Shown one piece after another: positions 48,987 to 60,846 of a stretch of DNA of 64,000 nt (position 1 is the first letter of the stretch; every line of letters starts with the position of its first letter). Source of the DNA: Voacanga thouarsii. Taxonomy: Eukaryota > Streptophyta > Magnoliopsida > Gentianales > Apocynaceae. The translations under genes and the position numbers were made by a program. The stretch covers positions 372,001-436,000 of the forward strand of contig JANUWF010002021.1 in assembly GCA_026120185.1 (NCBI GenBank). Reading direction: 5' to 3'. Under the pieces are notes generated by a model that saw only the letters and a program-made list of their open reading frames with translations, searched no databases and was not told the DNA's origin.

Positions 48987-50336
48987 TCCATGTGTATGGT
49001 GTTCTTTCACAGTAAGGTATGGGTCACGGGTTACTTAACACATAAACGGTTGCTCTTAATCAATTGATGAGAAAGAGAATCTCATCATATTTAGGTTATT
49101 GTGTTATGAATTCCAAATGGGGAATGGCTTACCTTTAGCTAATGAGTAGTCTACTCACTTCATAGCATGAGCGTATTCCGAATACGTAGTACAGGACCTG
49201 TAATAGTGGTTTCTATGAGTTGGTGGTCTGATGAAGCGGGAAGCATATACTTTGATATGCTGTAGTTGAGGTTCTAACGTAGAGCTGATATCCTTGTATG
49301 TTGGGTATATATGACTAGTTAGTTAAGACAGACTTGTACAAGATAACTTCTACGCTATATCACCCCTTATGATTGCTCGAGTGATCTAAATATCCAGGGC
49401 CTTGGGAAACATAACTTGGATGCTTGCTTTTAGGTAGCTCTCTTAGAAAGCAGAAACATTTCAGGAGTCGTGGAGTATTGGACTAGAGATCTAAGGATGG
49501 TAGATGTCTTTTAGAGAGGTGTTAGTACACTCTTCCTCTCTAAATGTATGGCAATACATAGAGGGGTATTTTAGTCATTACACCTGTAGGTCGGAGACTT
49601 TACTAACGCAAATTGTCCTTGGGGTTAATATTTTCTTATGGTGATATTAAATGGATTTTATTTTATTCGAGTTGCCTGGTTTATTTATTAGGTTAGAATA
49701 AAATAAAAGCTCTAAAAAGGGAGAATTATATATTCGCCCATTTGAGTTATTTAATTAATTTAATTATTGGGCTTGTATTAATTTAGGAATAATAAAATTG
49801 AATTAAAGGCTAAATCCAATGAGCTGGGCCAAGGATTGAAGTATATATTAGTCCATTAGGTTATTTAATTAATTTAATTATTTAGCTTGTTTTAGTCCAG
49901 GAATTTAAATTGAATTAACGGTTTAACCCAATGAATTGGGCCATAGGTCCATAGGCCTGTTTAATGGCTTAACATGATATAGGCCTTAGGGCTTCTTTGA
50001 TTCTATCGCCTCTGTTTGATTTTTGAATGCCTGGATAATAGTCTATTATCAAGGCAATTGGGATTTAATAGAAAAGAGGAGTCTTTCATAGAATGTCATG
50101 GTTTTTCCTCAAGCTTTTCCTCTTCTCTCTCGTGAGTCTGTGTTCTCTGGCTATTTCAATAGCAAGAATAGAGACACAGTTTTTGTCCTGATTAATGCTT
50201 AATAGCATTTAGTCAAAAAAAGGAAGATTATCCTCTTCATCCATGGCCTTCACTAGGCTTTCAGGTGCAGTTATTTTTTGAAAGGCAAAATGAGTTGCAT
50301 TGATGCCCAGAAGAAGCCGACGGCTTGCGGCACCAC
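48987..50336 (+). repeat. Left LTR of the large Copia, second part
   Basis: Continues the LTR interrupted at 40673 and aligns with about 57633-59110. It lacks pieces present in the right LTR (around 57865-57940 and 58270-58410) but keeps a segment around 49395-49490 that the right LTR has lost. Its 3' end is missing through a deletion near 50336-50345. Confidence 0.85.
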
Positions 50337-50344
50337 AGCAATGG

Positions 50345-52019
50345 TCAAATGATCATAATCTGTGATCCTTCATGTTCTCTAGTATGGGTAATTTTCCTCT
50401 GTACGTCTCACGGTTGAGACATAGGAACAGCTGTAATTGATTTTTTTAAGGCTTTCATAGCATTCGTGTAAGCTTATAATTAAAGGTATAGGCGTTTGTG
50501 GATTGTTTTGGATGATTTTTGGATGAAATATATGTAAAAGAACGAGGCCCAGAGCGTTTGAAATGCGCAGAGGAAACAACAAAAAAGATGATCGCTGTAG
50601 CAGCCGATCCACGGAGTCGAGCCGTTTAAGCCAAGCCGCGCTGCATCTGTGAGAGGAGCCGAAGCCACCTAAGCCAGCTGTGGCTTGGAGCATCAGTCAG
50701 GTCCGAATTGGCCTTAGTTTCGTACCACACCTGAGGAAGCTTCCTCGCGGAAACCCGGCAGCAGCTTTCTTGGAAGCTGCTACGCGGGCACCTGGGTCAC
50801 AAGCACCCGCCCAAGATTGTGGTCCTTGGGTTTTTTCCATGGTCTATAATCCTGTGTGGCGGGTCCACTGGAACAACAGGATTTTTTTTTTTTTTTTTTG
50901 GTCCCATAGCAGGAGAAGTTATTTTTATTGTAATATTTAATATTCTTTGAATACTTTGCATGAAAAATATTAGTAAAGGAAATTTACGATTAAACATGAC
51001 TATTAATTAATTAATATGTTTAATTCTATTATGTGGACACTCAGGTTAAAAGAATTGAAAAGTATGAAAACGTTTACAATTTGCTAGCATGCTTAATTCT
51101 TTTTGTACCCTATGTGCGCGTTTTCTCAAATACCAAAGTCTTTGGGAAATTTATGACATGAAAATCATTTTTGAAATTTAAAAAAAAATGGTTAATTTTC
51201 ACTTGGTCAAAAATTAATCCTTGGATATTTTCTCAAAGGATTTAATACTTGACATAGAAAATATTTTGGTTTTAAATATTTTTGTAAGTTAAAATAGAAA
51301 GCCATTTTTGTTTTATTTTTGCACTATAAAATTATTTTTGTCAAATTAAACTTGAGACCAAAGTCTCTAGAAAGTTTAAAAGGAAATTTTTGGAAATCAA
51401 TAAGTTCTTAACTGTATAAAATAAATTCATAGAAAATCTCTTAAAGAATTTTTACCTTGACATAGAGATTTATGAATTTATATATTTTACAAAGAGTTAA
51501 GGAATACATAACGGGATATTTTCAAAAGGATATTTTTTTTCTTTAAAAACCCTTGTTTTAAAAGAATAAGTGGGAGAGGGATTCCAACGGCTCCACAACT
51601 TCTATCACGGTCCTCATTAGAAATCGTGAATCCCCTCACGTCACCTTAGGAGTGAACCCGTATAGGATGGGGATACCACAAGGATCTAAAACTAATAGAT
51701 AGATATAATTAATAACTTGGGACACGTGCCATGATCGACCAGTCCACGTTGGAGGTTATAGTACGAGGAATAACCATAGGAAATGAGAGGAAACAGCCAT
51801 TCTATTGATGAAGTTATCTTCTATATCATTACCTAGAAAGGAAATTAATTTGTGGTGGTTAATACACTTTGCTTAGGAAACTGTTAATCTTTGCAAGAAG
51901 CTATGTCAGTTTTCCTAAGAGCCAAATTAATTTTATTAAAGATAATAGTAATAGGGTTAACTATTATTGAATTTAATATGAGAACAAAGTCATAAATTAT
52001 TTTATTTTTCACAAACAGA
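50345..52019 (+). other. Leader of the large Copia, first copy
   Basis: Homologous to 59327-60846 over most of its length. It has a GC-rich part (about 50600-50870) with a 14-bp perfect palindrome GAGGAAGCTTCCTC at 50733-50746 and a poly(T) run near 50881-50899. Small open frames here (50379-50693 on -, 50680-50940 on +) recur only in degraded form in the second copy and are not called genes. Confidence 0.7.
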
Positions 52020-54340
52020 GATTTCTTTTATTTTTTATTTTTCGGAAATTGTTGATGGAGGTTCTTTTAGTCCTTTGGCCATTATTCTCCGAGAGAATAA
52101 GTTAACGGGTCCAAATTATATGGACTGAAAAAAGAACTTGGACATAATACTCACTGCTGAGGAGTATAAGTGTATCCTCTATGAAAACTGCCTTGTTATT
52201 GGGGAAGGTTCTACCAATATTGAGCGCGAGGCTGACAAGGCATGGAAGAAGGCTAACGAGATGGCTCATTGCTACTTGTTGGCCTTCATGTCTAATGTGC
52301 TATGGTCCAAACACGAGCACATGCCATTGTGTATGACATAAGCCAATCACTAGCCACGATGCTTTCCGATAAGAGCCGGCCTACAAGGCAGGAAGCTCTT
52401 TGGATGATCATAAACACTAAGTGTTAGAATTCGTGGACTTCTAAACGCGGAAAACATCCACGAATCCCTTTCGAGGATCCAAGTAAACGATTAAGAAGAT
52501 CGTAGGTTTGCAGATTTACCTCTGTTATGTGTAATCGATATCCTTCAATTCTGATTGTGCTGCTGTGCGTGCAACCCGAACGATCACTAGACGCTGCAGT
52601 TTTGCGAATGTCCTCTATCGGATACACACCGCGAACTCACTCGTCACCCAGGGAGTGCTAGTACCTAGGGTTTTTGAGAGGCTTATTTTTTTTGTGGATG
52701 AAAGCACGAATTTTTACAACAGAATTGGCACACACAAGAAGACGGCTAGGGTTTTCTTAAAAACTCACTCCGAACCTCTTACAGTCCAACCCTAATAATA
52801 TCTTATCGTATTTTAATTTAAATTCATATTAAATTAAAACTGATACGATAAGATTCTGCCATTATCTCGGTAATTTAACTATTTAATTTACCGAGTCAGA
52901 TTCTTATAATCTGGACATCATTCAGATACATCGAATGTGGACATATTTCCAAATTCATTGTATCTGGTAGATTTTCTAAGTTCGATTAACTTAGACATAT
53001 TTCCAGATTCATCGAATCCGGTTACCAGAAAATAACCTAACAAGTTCGCTTATTGTGTGACCCTACAGGTTCATTTAACACTGGCAGTGTGCCTAAATCT
53101 TATTTAAATGGCCCACAAGTTATAAGCGGCTTCTAGCAAAACATTATAACTATCCAGGTTAAATGAAGATCGGTGATCTCTTTGAACCAAACCATAATTT
53201 TATATTTAGTCCTTTTGTCACATGATATCCAGATTAAGCATAAGGCACGGATCATGTCATCCTCATTAAGCTCAATCAATTATTTCTTGATTTCATAGTA
53301 GACTGTTCAAACAAATGATATCAATATCTTAGATTGATATATTTATGCACGGCCATACATTTTAACAATCTAACTTATCAATGGGCCCATGGATATCTCT
53401 CTCATAATTGAGAGGGACAAATTCCTTCACAATCAATCATATTCCTCACATCGATTTGTTCTATATCCAACAATAGTCTAATTTATTATTTAATTAAAGA
53501 CAACTTTAGACAATGTCAAAATACAGAATTTATCAAGTAGAAAACTATGATGAATTTAGGTCGAAGGACTTTTAATATTATTATGGCTAGAAAGTACTTA
53601 TGACATGTTCTATGAAGTACTCTCAAAGTGGGTCATATCTAATACAATGTTCTGTAACATTTATTTATGTTTTGACTTGATATCACAAATATCCATGACC
53701 AGTAAAACATAGTCATCCAGTCACAAACATACTAATCTTAATTTATTATTATTCTAATAATAATAAATGATCAGGGACAGATTTAGAATAGTTATTATAT
53801 TCATTGTTGGGTTTTACTATCAAGTCACGTACTTGATGACCACAAAACAAAATGCACTATTCATGGAAAGGAAGCCTCATATTATTATATAAAACATAAC
53901 GACAATAGTATAAGTACAAATTGACTCTAAGGCATATCCCCAACCCTAAGATGGCTAAAGGAGCATCAATCAGGGAGCATATGCTTAAAATGATTGCTAC
54001 TTTCAATAAAGCAGAAGTCTTAGGGGCTGTTATTGACCCCAAAAGCTAAGTCCACATGGTTCTCGAATCTCTATTAGGCTTTTTTACTCAATTCAAGTTG
54101 AACTACAACATGAACAGGTTAAATATGAGTTTAACTGAGTTAATGAAAGAACTTCATGTGGCGCAGAAGGTCATAAAGCCATAGTCTAAGGCTATGATTG
54201 CTAGGACTTTTTCTTGCAGAACTGGGCCCAAGCCCAAAAAGTTCAAGAAGAAGAAAGGAAACATAGTAGCTCAGCCTAACAAACCAAAGGGCAAGTGCTT
54301 CAAGTGCAGGCAGAAGGAACACTGAAAAAAAGAGTGTCCA
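52020..54340 (+). pseudogene. Large Copia gag, decayed and split by a solo LTR
   Basis: The first part reads from about 52052 with GGSFSPLAIILRENKLTGPN and an in-frame stop where Trp is expected (52126-52128). It continues NLDIILTAEEYKCILYENC to MPLCMT at 52338, then a short broken stretch to WMIINTK at 52421. After the solo LTR, gag resumes at 53951 (MAKGASIREHMLKMIATFNK) and ends with a zinc knuckle CFKCRQKEH, stop, KKEC near 54299-54339, in which a stop replaces the usual aromatic residue. Gag would form the particle. With at least six stops it is inactive. Confidence 0.85.
52422..53945 (-). mobile_element. Copia solo LTR (third family), minus orientation
   Basis: 1,524 bp flanked by a perfect 5-bp target duplication CTAAG (52417-52421 and 53946-53950), inserted in the gag of the large Copia. 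The + strand left end is TGTTAGAATTCGTGG; the - strand start reads GGTTGGGGATATGCCTTAGA, with its first base changed from the expected T. There is no interior, so it is a solo LTR. Confidence 0.88.
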
Positions 54341-57300
54341 GAGCTTCAGGCCAAGGAAAACCCTACAGGTATTATTCTCTATCTACAGTCAGTTTCAATG
54401 GTTGGATCAACTTTCACTTGGATTGTTCATTCTGGAGCCACTGATCATATTTGTAACTCCTTGTAGGGATTTAGGAAGATAAGAAAACTCTAGAAGGGCA
54501 AGCATGGACTACGAGTAGGAAATGGAACGCAAGTATGGGCCCTTGCAGTGGGAGAGCTGGATATTATTTTTTATTGTAATAGAGTAGTTATTTTGAAGGA
54601 TATTTTATATGTACCTGGATTTAGATAGAATTTTGTTTCAGTTGCAAAACTTATAAATCAGGGATATTCTGTTTCTTTCCATTCTAGTATTACTGTCAGT
54701 AGAAATCGAGAAGTTCTTTGTTCTAGGCATATGTATGGAAACTTATTCTTCTTAAATCCTACAAGTAATCAAATAAATAACGCTAAATCTGAACTTTTAA
54801 GTAGGAAGAGAAAAATCAATGTCAGTGACTCATATATTTGGCATCTAAGAGTGGGTCATATTAACTCAACCAGGATTTAGAGGTTAATCTATGATGGCCC
54901 CTTGAGCTCATTAAGATTGAAAAGTTGTCCTCAATGTGAATCCTACCTTATAGGAAAAATGACCAAAAGGTCATTCACCCAAAAGGTTGATAGAGCCAAG
55001 GAGATATAGGGCCTTGTTCACGCTAATGTGTGTGGTCCTTTGTTTACACCAACTAGAGGGGATTTTGAGTACTTCATTACGTTCACGGATGATTGTACAA
55101 GGTTTGGTTATGTCTACCAAATGAGGTTTAAGTCTAACTCTTTTTGACAAATTCAAAGAGTTTAAGACTAAAGTGGAACGTCAGACAGGTAAATTGATCA
55201 AAACCTTACAATCGGATCATGATGGGGAGTACCTCCTCAGTGAATTCAAGGATTACATGGTATATCAAGGGATAGTATCCCAACTCTCTGCACTGAGGAC
55301 ATCCCAGTAGAATGAAGTAGTTGAGAGAAGGAACAGTACATTGATGGAAATGGTCCGAAGCATGATGTCTTATGCTACTCTTCCAGTCTCTTTTTGGGGA
55401 TATGCCCTAGAAATAGCGAGATACATTCTGAACTTGGTGCCTTCCAAGTCAATACCTAGGACCCCCTATGAGATATGGACTGGGCATAAGCCAAGTCTGA
55501 ATTATCTTAGGATATGGGGCAGTCCACCTTATGTATTGATCAAGGGAGACAAGCTAAAACCAAGATCGAAATTATGCTATTTTGTTGGATATCCAAAAAG
55601 GACAAAATGAGGTTACTTTTATCATCTAAAGGAGCAGAAAGTACTGGTAAGTAATACTAGATACTTGGAGAATGATCAAAGTACTTCCACTAAAGGTTCA
55701 ACAAAGTTAGAACCCGAGAAGAAGTTATCTTCGGAATCAACTTCTTCAGACCCGATTGTGGAATAAAAAGAGGCACAACCTCAAGAGCCTATCCAAACGA
55801 ACCTCGTCGTAGTGGGAGGGTATCTAGGGTTCTAGAAAGATGGACTGGAGAGGCTTTCGAGCTAATCTCTGACTATCAGAAATAAGATCCCACTAGATAC
55901 GAGGAGGCTATTGCTGATGCTGATGCAAATCTATGGCATGGAGTAGTGAAAGCTGAGATTAAATGTATGTACTTCAATCAGGTTTGGGATCTTGTAGCTT
56001 CACTTGAAGGGATAAAACCCATTGGGTATAAGTGGGTATACAAAAGGAAAAGAGGAGTAAATGGGAAGGTGAAAATCTTCAAAGCAAGGCTTGTGGCAAA
56101 AGGGTATACTCAGAAAGAAGGAATCGATTATGAGGAAACCTTTTCCCCAGTAGCCATGCTTAAGTTCATCCATATCCTTTTTTCCTTCGTATGTCATTAC
56201 GATTATGAGATATGGCAAATGGATGCCAAGACGGCATTTCTTAATGGCCATCGTAGTGAAGACATCTGTATGTCTCAACTGGAAGGTTTTATTGCTAAAG
56301 GCTAGGAACTTATAGTTTGCAAGCTTAAGAAGTCCGTTTATGGACTTAAGCAGGTATCTAGAGCATAGAACATTCATTTTAACAAAACTGTAAAGTCTAA
56401 CGGTTTTATTCAAAATGAGAATGAACCATACGTGGACATAAAATTAGAAGGCATAAATGTGATTTTTCTTGTCCTATTTATGGATGACATTCTACTCATT
56501 AGGATTGATGTAGGAATATTGTCATCTACTAAGGTTTGGTTGTCTAGTCAATTCAGCATAAAGGACTTGGGAGAAGCCAGTTACATTCTCGGGATTAAGT
56601 TTCTTAGAAATAGGAAGTAGAGAATGTTAGGATTATCCCAAGTGACATATATTGACTAGATACTACCCAAGTTCAACATGGACTCATGTAAGGGAGCTCC
56701 AATCCCTTACAGACATGGGTTGTCTTTTTGTTCAAAGGACTATCCTAAGTCCCAAGAATAAAAAGACAGAAAGAGTAGGATTCCCTACGCTTCGGCTGTG
56801 GAAAGTCTCATGTACTCCATGTTGTGAACTAGACCCGATATCTACTTTGCCGTAGGGTTAGTTAGTAGATATCAGTCAAACCTTGGGGAGGTTCATTGAT
56901 AAGCTGTAAAGTATATTCTCAAGTATCTCAAAGGTACGAGAGATTATATGCTAGTTTACAAGACTGATGACTTGGTTCCTACAGGATACATTAACTCAGA
57001 CTTCCTGGCAGATAAGGATGAGAGAAAATCCACTACTAGATATTTCTTCTCCTTGTCTGAAGAAGCTGTTTTATGGAGGAGTATCAAGCAATCTAGCATT
57101 GCTAAATCAACCATAGAAGCTGAGTATGTGGCAGCTTCGGAGGCATCTAAGGAAGCAGTTTGGCTCTGGAAGCTCCTTTCATAACATGGAGTCTTTTTAT
57201 ATATGGACAGACCGATTATGGTATATTGTGACAAAACTAAAGCAGTCTTGCAATTCAAAGAACCCAAGAACCACAAGAAGGGAAAGCACATTGAGAGGAA

Positions 57301-57460
57301 GTATCACCTAATCTGGGATTTCATCCAAAGACGGGAAATCGTGGTGGAACAGATAGCCTCAGAGAACAACCTTGCAGATCCCTTCATCAAGCCTTTGGCT
57401 GAAAGAGTCTTCAAGAGACACTTAGATGCTATAGAGGTGAGCACCTACGAACTTTCTTAG
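54341..57460 (+). pseudogene. Large Copia pol (PR-IN-RT-RH), decayed
   Basis: The protease active site reads VHSGA (54424-54438), with His in place of the catalytic Asp. The integrase finger is visible near 54837-54945 (WHLRVGH, CPQCES). The first catalytic acid of integrase is Asn (LVHANVCGP near 55014-55040), while QSDHDGE and VVERRN remain. The integrase end and hinge span 55341-55610. Reverse transcriptase runs from 55946 (QMDAKTAFLNGH) with FMDD (56477-56488) in place of YVDD. RNase H (56948-57460) keeps KSTIEAEYVAASEASKEAVW and the closing ADPFIKPL. Stops and frameshifts are numerous (for example 55145, 55608, 56303, 56618, 57182). Active-site losses and stops show long inactivity. Confidence 0.9.
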
Positions 57461-57465
57461 TTTTA

Positions 57466-57482
57466 GAGTGCAAGTGGGAGAT
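57466..57482 (+). other. Polypurine tract of the large Copia
   Basis: GAGTGCAAGTGGGAGAT lies immediately before the LTR start at 57483. It shows that this LTR is the 3' LTR of the interior to its left. Confidence 0.82.
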
Positions 57483-59272
57483 TGTTGGAATGTATGCCCT
57501 CTAGACTAGGTTTCTGACATAATTATCGATTTTATTAATAAAAAATTTATTCTCAAAATTTATTTGTGAATTTACATTTTATTTGTGTAAGATTTACGTT
57601 TGGAAAAGGCCCATTGTGTTTAAGTAAGTAATCCATGTGTATGATTTTCTTTCACAGTAAGGTATGGATCACAGGTTACTTAACACATAAACGTTTGTTC
57701 CTAACCGATTGATGAGAATAGGAATCACATCATGTTTAGGTTATTGTATTATAAATTCCAAATGGGGAATGGCTTATCTTTAGCCAGTGAGTAGTTCACT
57801 CACTTCATAGAATGAGCGTGTTTTGAATACGTAGAAGAGCACCTATAATAGTGATTTCTAAAAGTACTATTAAGAAAAAACCCAGACTATTACTGCTACT
57901 GCGTGGACTAATACTCTACCGCTTGAGTTTGAGTTGGTGGTCTAACAAAGCTAAAAACATGTACTTTGATATGTTGTAGTTGAGGTTCTATCATAGAGCC
58001 GATATACTTGTATGTTGGGTATATGTGACTAGTTAGTTAAGACAGACTTGTATAAGATAGCTTCTATGCTATATTGCCCCTTGTAACTGTTCAAATGATC
58101 TAAATATCTAGAGGTGTAAGGATGGTAGATGTCTTTTAGAGAGGTGTTAATACACTATTCCTCTCTAAATGTACGGCGATGCATAGAAGAGTATTTTAGT
58201 CATTACACCTATAGGTCGGAGACTTTGCTGACGTAGTATTGTCCTTGGGGACAATATTTTCTTATGGTGATATTAAGAAATATTTGTAATGAAAAATACA
58301 GCTATTTCTATAGTAGGGGTATTTTAGTCATTTTAGTAGCCAAAGCGATGTGTCTTTTGGTCCTTGAAATAGCCCAAAAGTCTTGATGGTTTTAGGTTGA
58401 GGGATTGGTCTTGCCTTAAATGGATTTTATTTTATTCGAGTAGCCGGGTTTATTTATTGGGATAGAATAAAATAAAAGCTCCAAAAAGGGAGAATTCTAT
58501 ATTGGCCAATTTAGGTTATTTAATTAATTTAATTATTGGGCTTGTATTAGTCCAAGAATAATTAAATTGAATTAAAGGCTAAACCCAATGAACTGGGCTA
58601 ATCCTTGAAGTTTATATTGGTCCATTGGGTTATTTAATTAATTTAATTATTGGGTTTCTATTAGTCCAGGAATACTTAAATTAAATTAAAGGTTTAACCC
58701 AATAAACTGGGCCATAGGTCCGTAGGCCTGTTCAATAGCTTAACATAGCATAGGCCTTAGGGTTTCTTTGATTCTATCGCCTCTATTTGATTTTTGAATG
58801 CCCGAATAATACCCTATTATCAACGTAGGTGGAATTCATTAGAACAGAGGAGCCTTTCACAGAACATCATGGTTTTTCCTCAAGCCTCTCTTCTTCTCTC
58901 CTGTGAGTTTGTGTTTTCTGGCTATTTCAATAGCAAGAACAGAGACACAGTTTTTTTCCCGATTAATGCTTAATAGCATTTAGTTAGAAGAAGGAAGATC
59001 ATCCTCTTTATCTATAGCCTTCACCAGGCATTTAGGCGCAATTATATTTCGAATGGCAAAAGGAGTTGCATTGATGCCCAGAAGAAGCCGACGGCTTACG
59101 GGACAACAGCCTAAAGAATAGATCTTAGAACCAAAAGTGGTTCAGGCTGAGGTGCCAGCATCCCCTAGACCAGTGAAAATGTAGAGGTAAATAGCTTTTC
59201 TGTACTGCTCTGTTTTTTGTTTTTGTTCTATGACATGTATCGGTGTTTTTGTTTTTGCCATATTTACAATCA
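57483..59272 (+). repeat. Right (middle) LTR of the large Copia (1,790 bp)
   Basis: Starts TGTTGGAATGTATGCCCTCT and ends TATTTACAATCA. It is homologous to the left LTR and to the two solo LTRs of family A. It has a polypurine tract before it and a primer site after it, so it serves as a 3' LTR on one side and a 5' LTR on the other. Confidence 0.85.
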
Positions 59273-59274
59273 AG

Positions 59275-59286
59275 TGGTATCAAGCA
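59275..59286 (+). other. Second primer binding site of the large Copia
   Basis: TGGTATCAAGCA, close to TGGTATCAGAGC of initiator tRNA-Met, two bases after the LTR end. Confidence 0.72.
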
Positions 59287-60846
59287 TGGCTGATATGGCA
59301 ATATAGGTTACGTGTTAGTGAATAAAAAAGGCCAAATGATCATAATCTATGATCCTTCGTGTTCTCTGGTATAGGCAGTTTTCCTCAGTATGTCTCACGG
59401 TTGAGACATAGGAACACTGTAATTGATTTTTTGAGGCTGTCATAGTATTCGTGTAAGCCTATAATTAAAGGCATAGGCATTTTGTGGATTGTTTTGGATG
59501 ATTTTTGTATAAAATCTACACAAAAGAACGAGGCCCAGAGCGTCTGCAACGCACAGAGAAAACAACGAAGAAGATGATATTGTAGCAACCAAGCCGCGGA
59601 GCCGAGCCATTTAAGCCGAGCCGCACTGCATCTGTGAGAGGAGCCAAAGCCGCCCAAGCCAGCAGCGACTTCGAGCCGTAGCTGGGCCTGAGTTGGCCTT
59701 GACTCCGCACTGCACCCGAGGAAGCTTCCTAGTAGAAACCCATCAGTAGCTTCCTCGGAAGCTGCTGTGTGGCCACCCGGGTCACGGGTACCCGCCTGGG
59801 ATCGTGGTCCATAGGTTTTTTCTATGGGCCATGGTCCAATGTGGCGGGTGCACTAGACTAGCAAGAAATTTTTTTTTTGTTTTTTTTTTTTTTGGCCCCA
59901 TACCAGGCGAAGTTATTTTTATTGTAATATTTAATAATCTTTGAATATTTTGCAAGTAAAATATTAGTAAAGGAAATTTATGATTAAACAAAACCATTAA
60001 TTAATTAATGTGTTTGATTTTATTATGTGGACACTTAGGTAAAAAGAATAGAAATGCAAAAAAACGTTTATAGTTTTCTAGCATGCTTAATTCTTTTTGT
60101 ACCCTATGTGCTCATTTTCTCAAAGACCAAAGTCTTTGGGAAATTTATGACGTGAAAAACATTTTTCAAATTAAAAAAAATGGTAAATTTTAACTTGGAT
60201 AAAAATTAATCCTTGGATATTTTCTCAAAAGATTTAATACTTGACATAGAAAATATTTTGGATTTAGATATTTTTGTAAGTTAAAATAGAAAGCCATTTT
60301 TTGTTTTACTTTTTGCACTAGAAAATTGTTTATGTCAAATTAAACTTGAGACCAAAGTCTCTAGAAAGTATAAAAGGAAATTTTTGGAAATCATTAAGTT
60401 CTTAACTGTGTAAAATAAATTAATAGAAAATATATTAAAGAATTTTTACCTTCACATAGAGATTTATGAATTTATGTATTTTACAAAGAGTTAAGGGATA
60501 CTTAATGCAATATTTTCAAAAGGATATTTTCTTTAAAAACCCTTGTTTTAAAAGACTAAGTGGGAGAGGGGTTCTAACGGCTCCACGACTTCCATCACAA
60601 TCCTCATTAGAGATCATAGATCCCCTCGCATCACCCTGAGATTGAACCCGTATAGATTGGAATATCACAATGATCTAAAACTAATAGATGGATATAATTA
60701 ATAGCCCGGGACACGTGCTATGATCGACCAACCCATGTTTGAGGTTATATTGTGTGGAATAACCATAGGAAATGAGAGAAATGGTCTTCCCATTGATGGA
60801 GTTATCTTCTAAATCATTACCTAGAAGGGAAATTAATTTATGGTGG
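59287..60846 (+). other. Leader of a second Copia interior, truncated
   Basis: From about 59327 it aligns with 50345-51870, including the GC-rich part and a poly(T) run near 59870-59894. Homology stops at 60846, where a Gypsy LTR starts, before gag is reached. Confidence 0.78.

Larger units (their letters stand above)
40524..60846 (+). mobile_element. Large Copia retrotransposon (family A) with LTR-interior-LTR-interior structure
   Basis: The left LTR starts at 40524 (TGTTGGAATGTATGCCCTCT), is split by a complete Copia at 40674-48981, and resumes at 48987. A decayed gag-pol follows (about 52020-57460), with gag split by a solo LTR. A polypurine tract precedes the second LTR (57483-59272). 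After that LTR come a primer site and about 1.57 kb of leader homologous to 50345-51870, then a Gypsy LTR cuts in at 60847. In the left copy a deletion around 50336-50345 removed the LTR end and primer site. The family is the same as the solo LTRs at 238-2125 and 29057-31096. Confidence 0.85.

Noticed and set aside
50379..50940. Overlapping frames in the GC-rich Copia leader
   Set aside because: The homologous leader at 59327-60846 carries only shifted versions; GC content alone explains the open frames.
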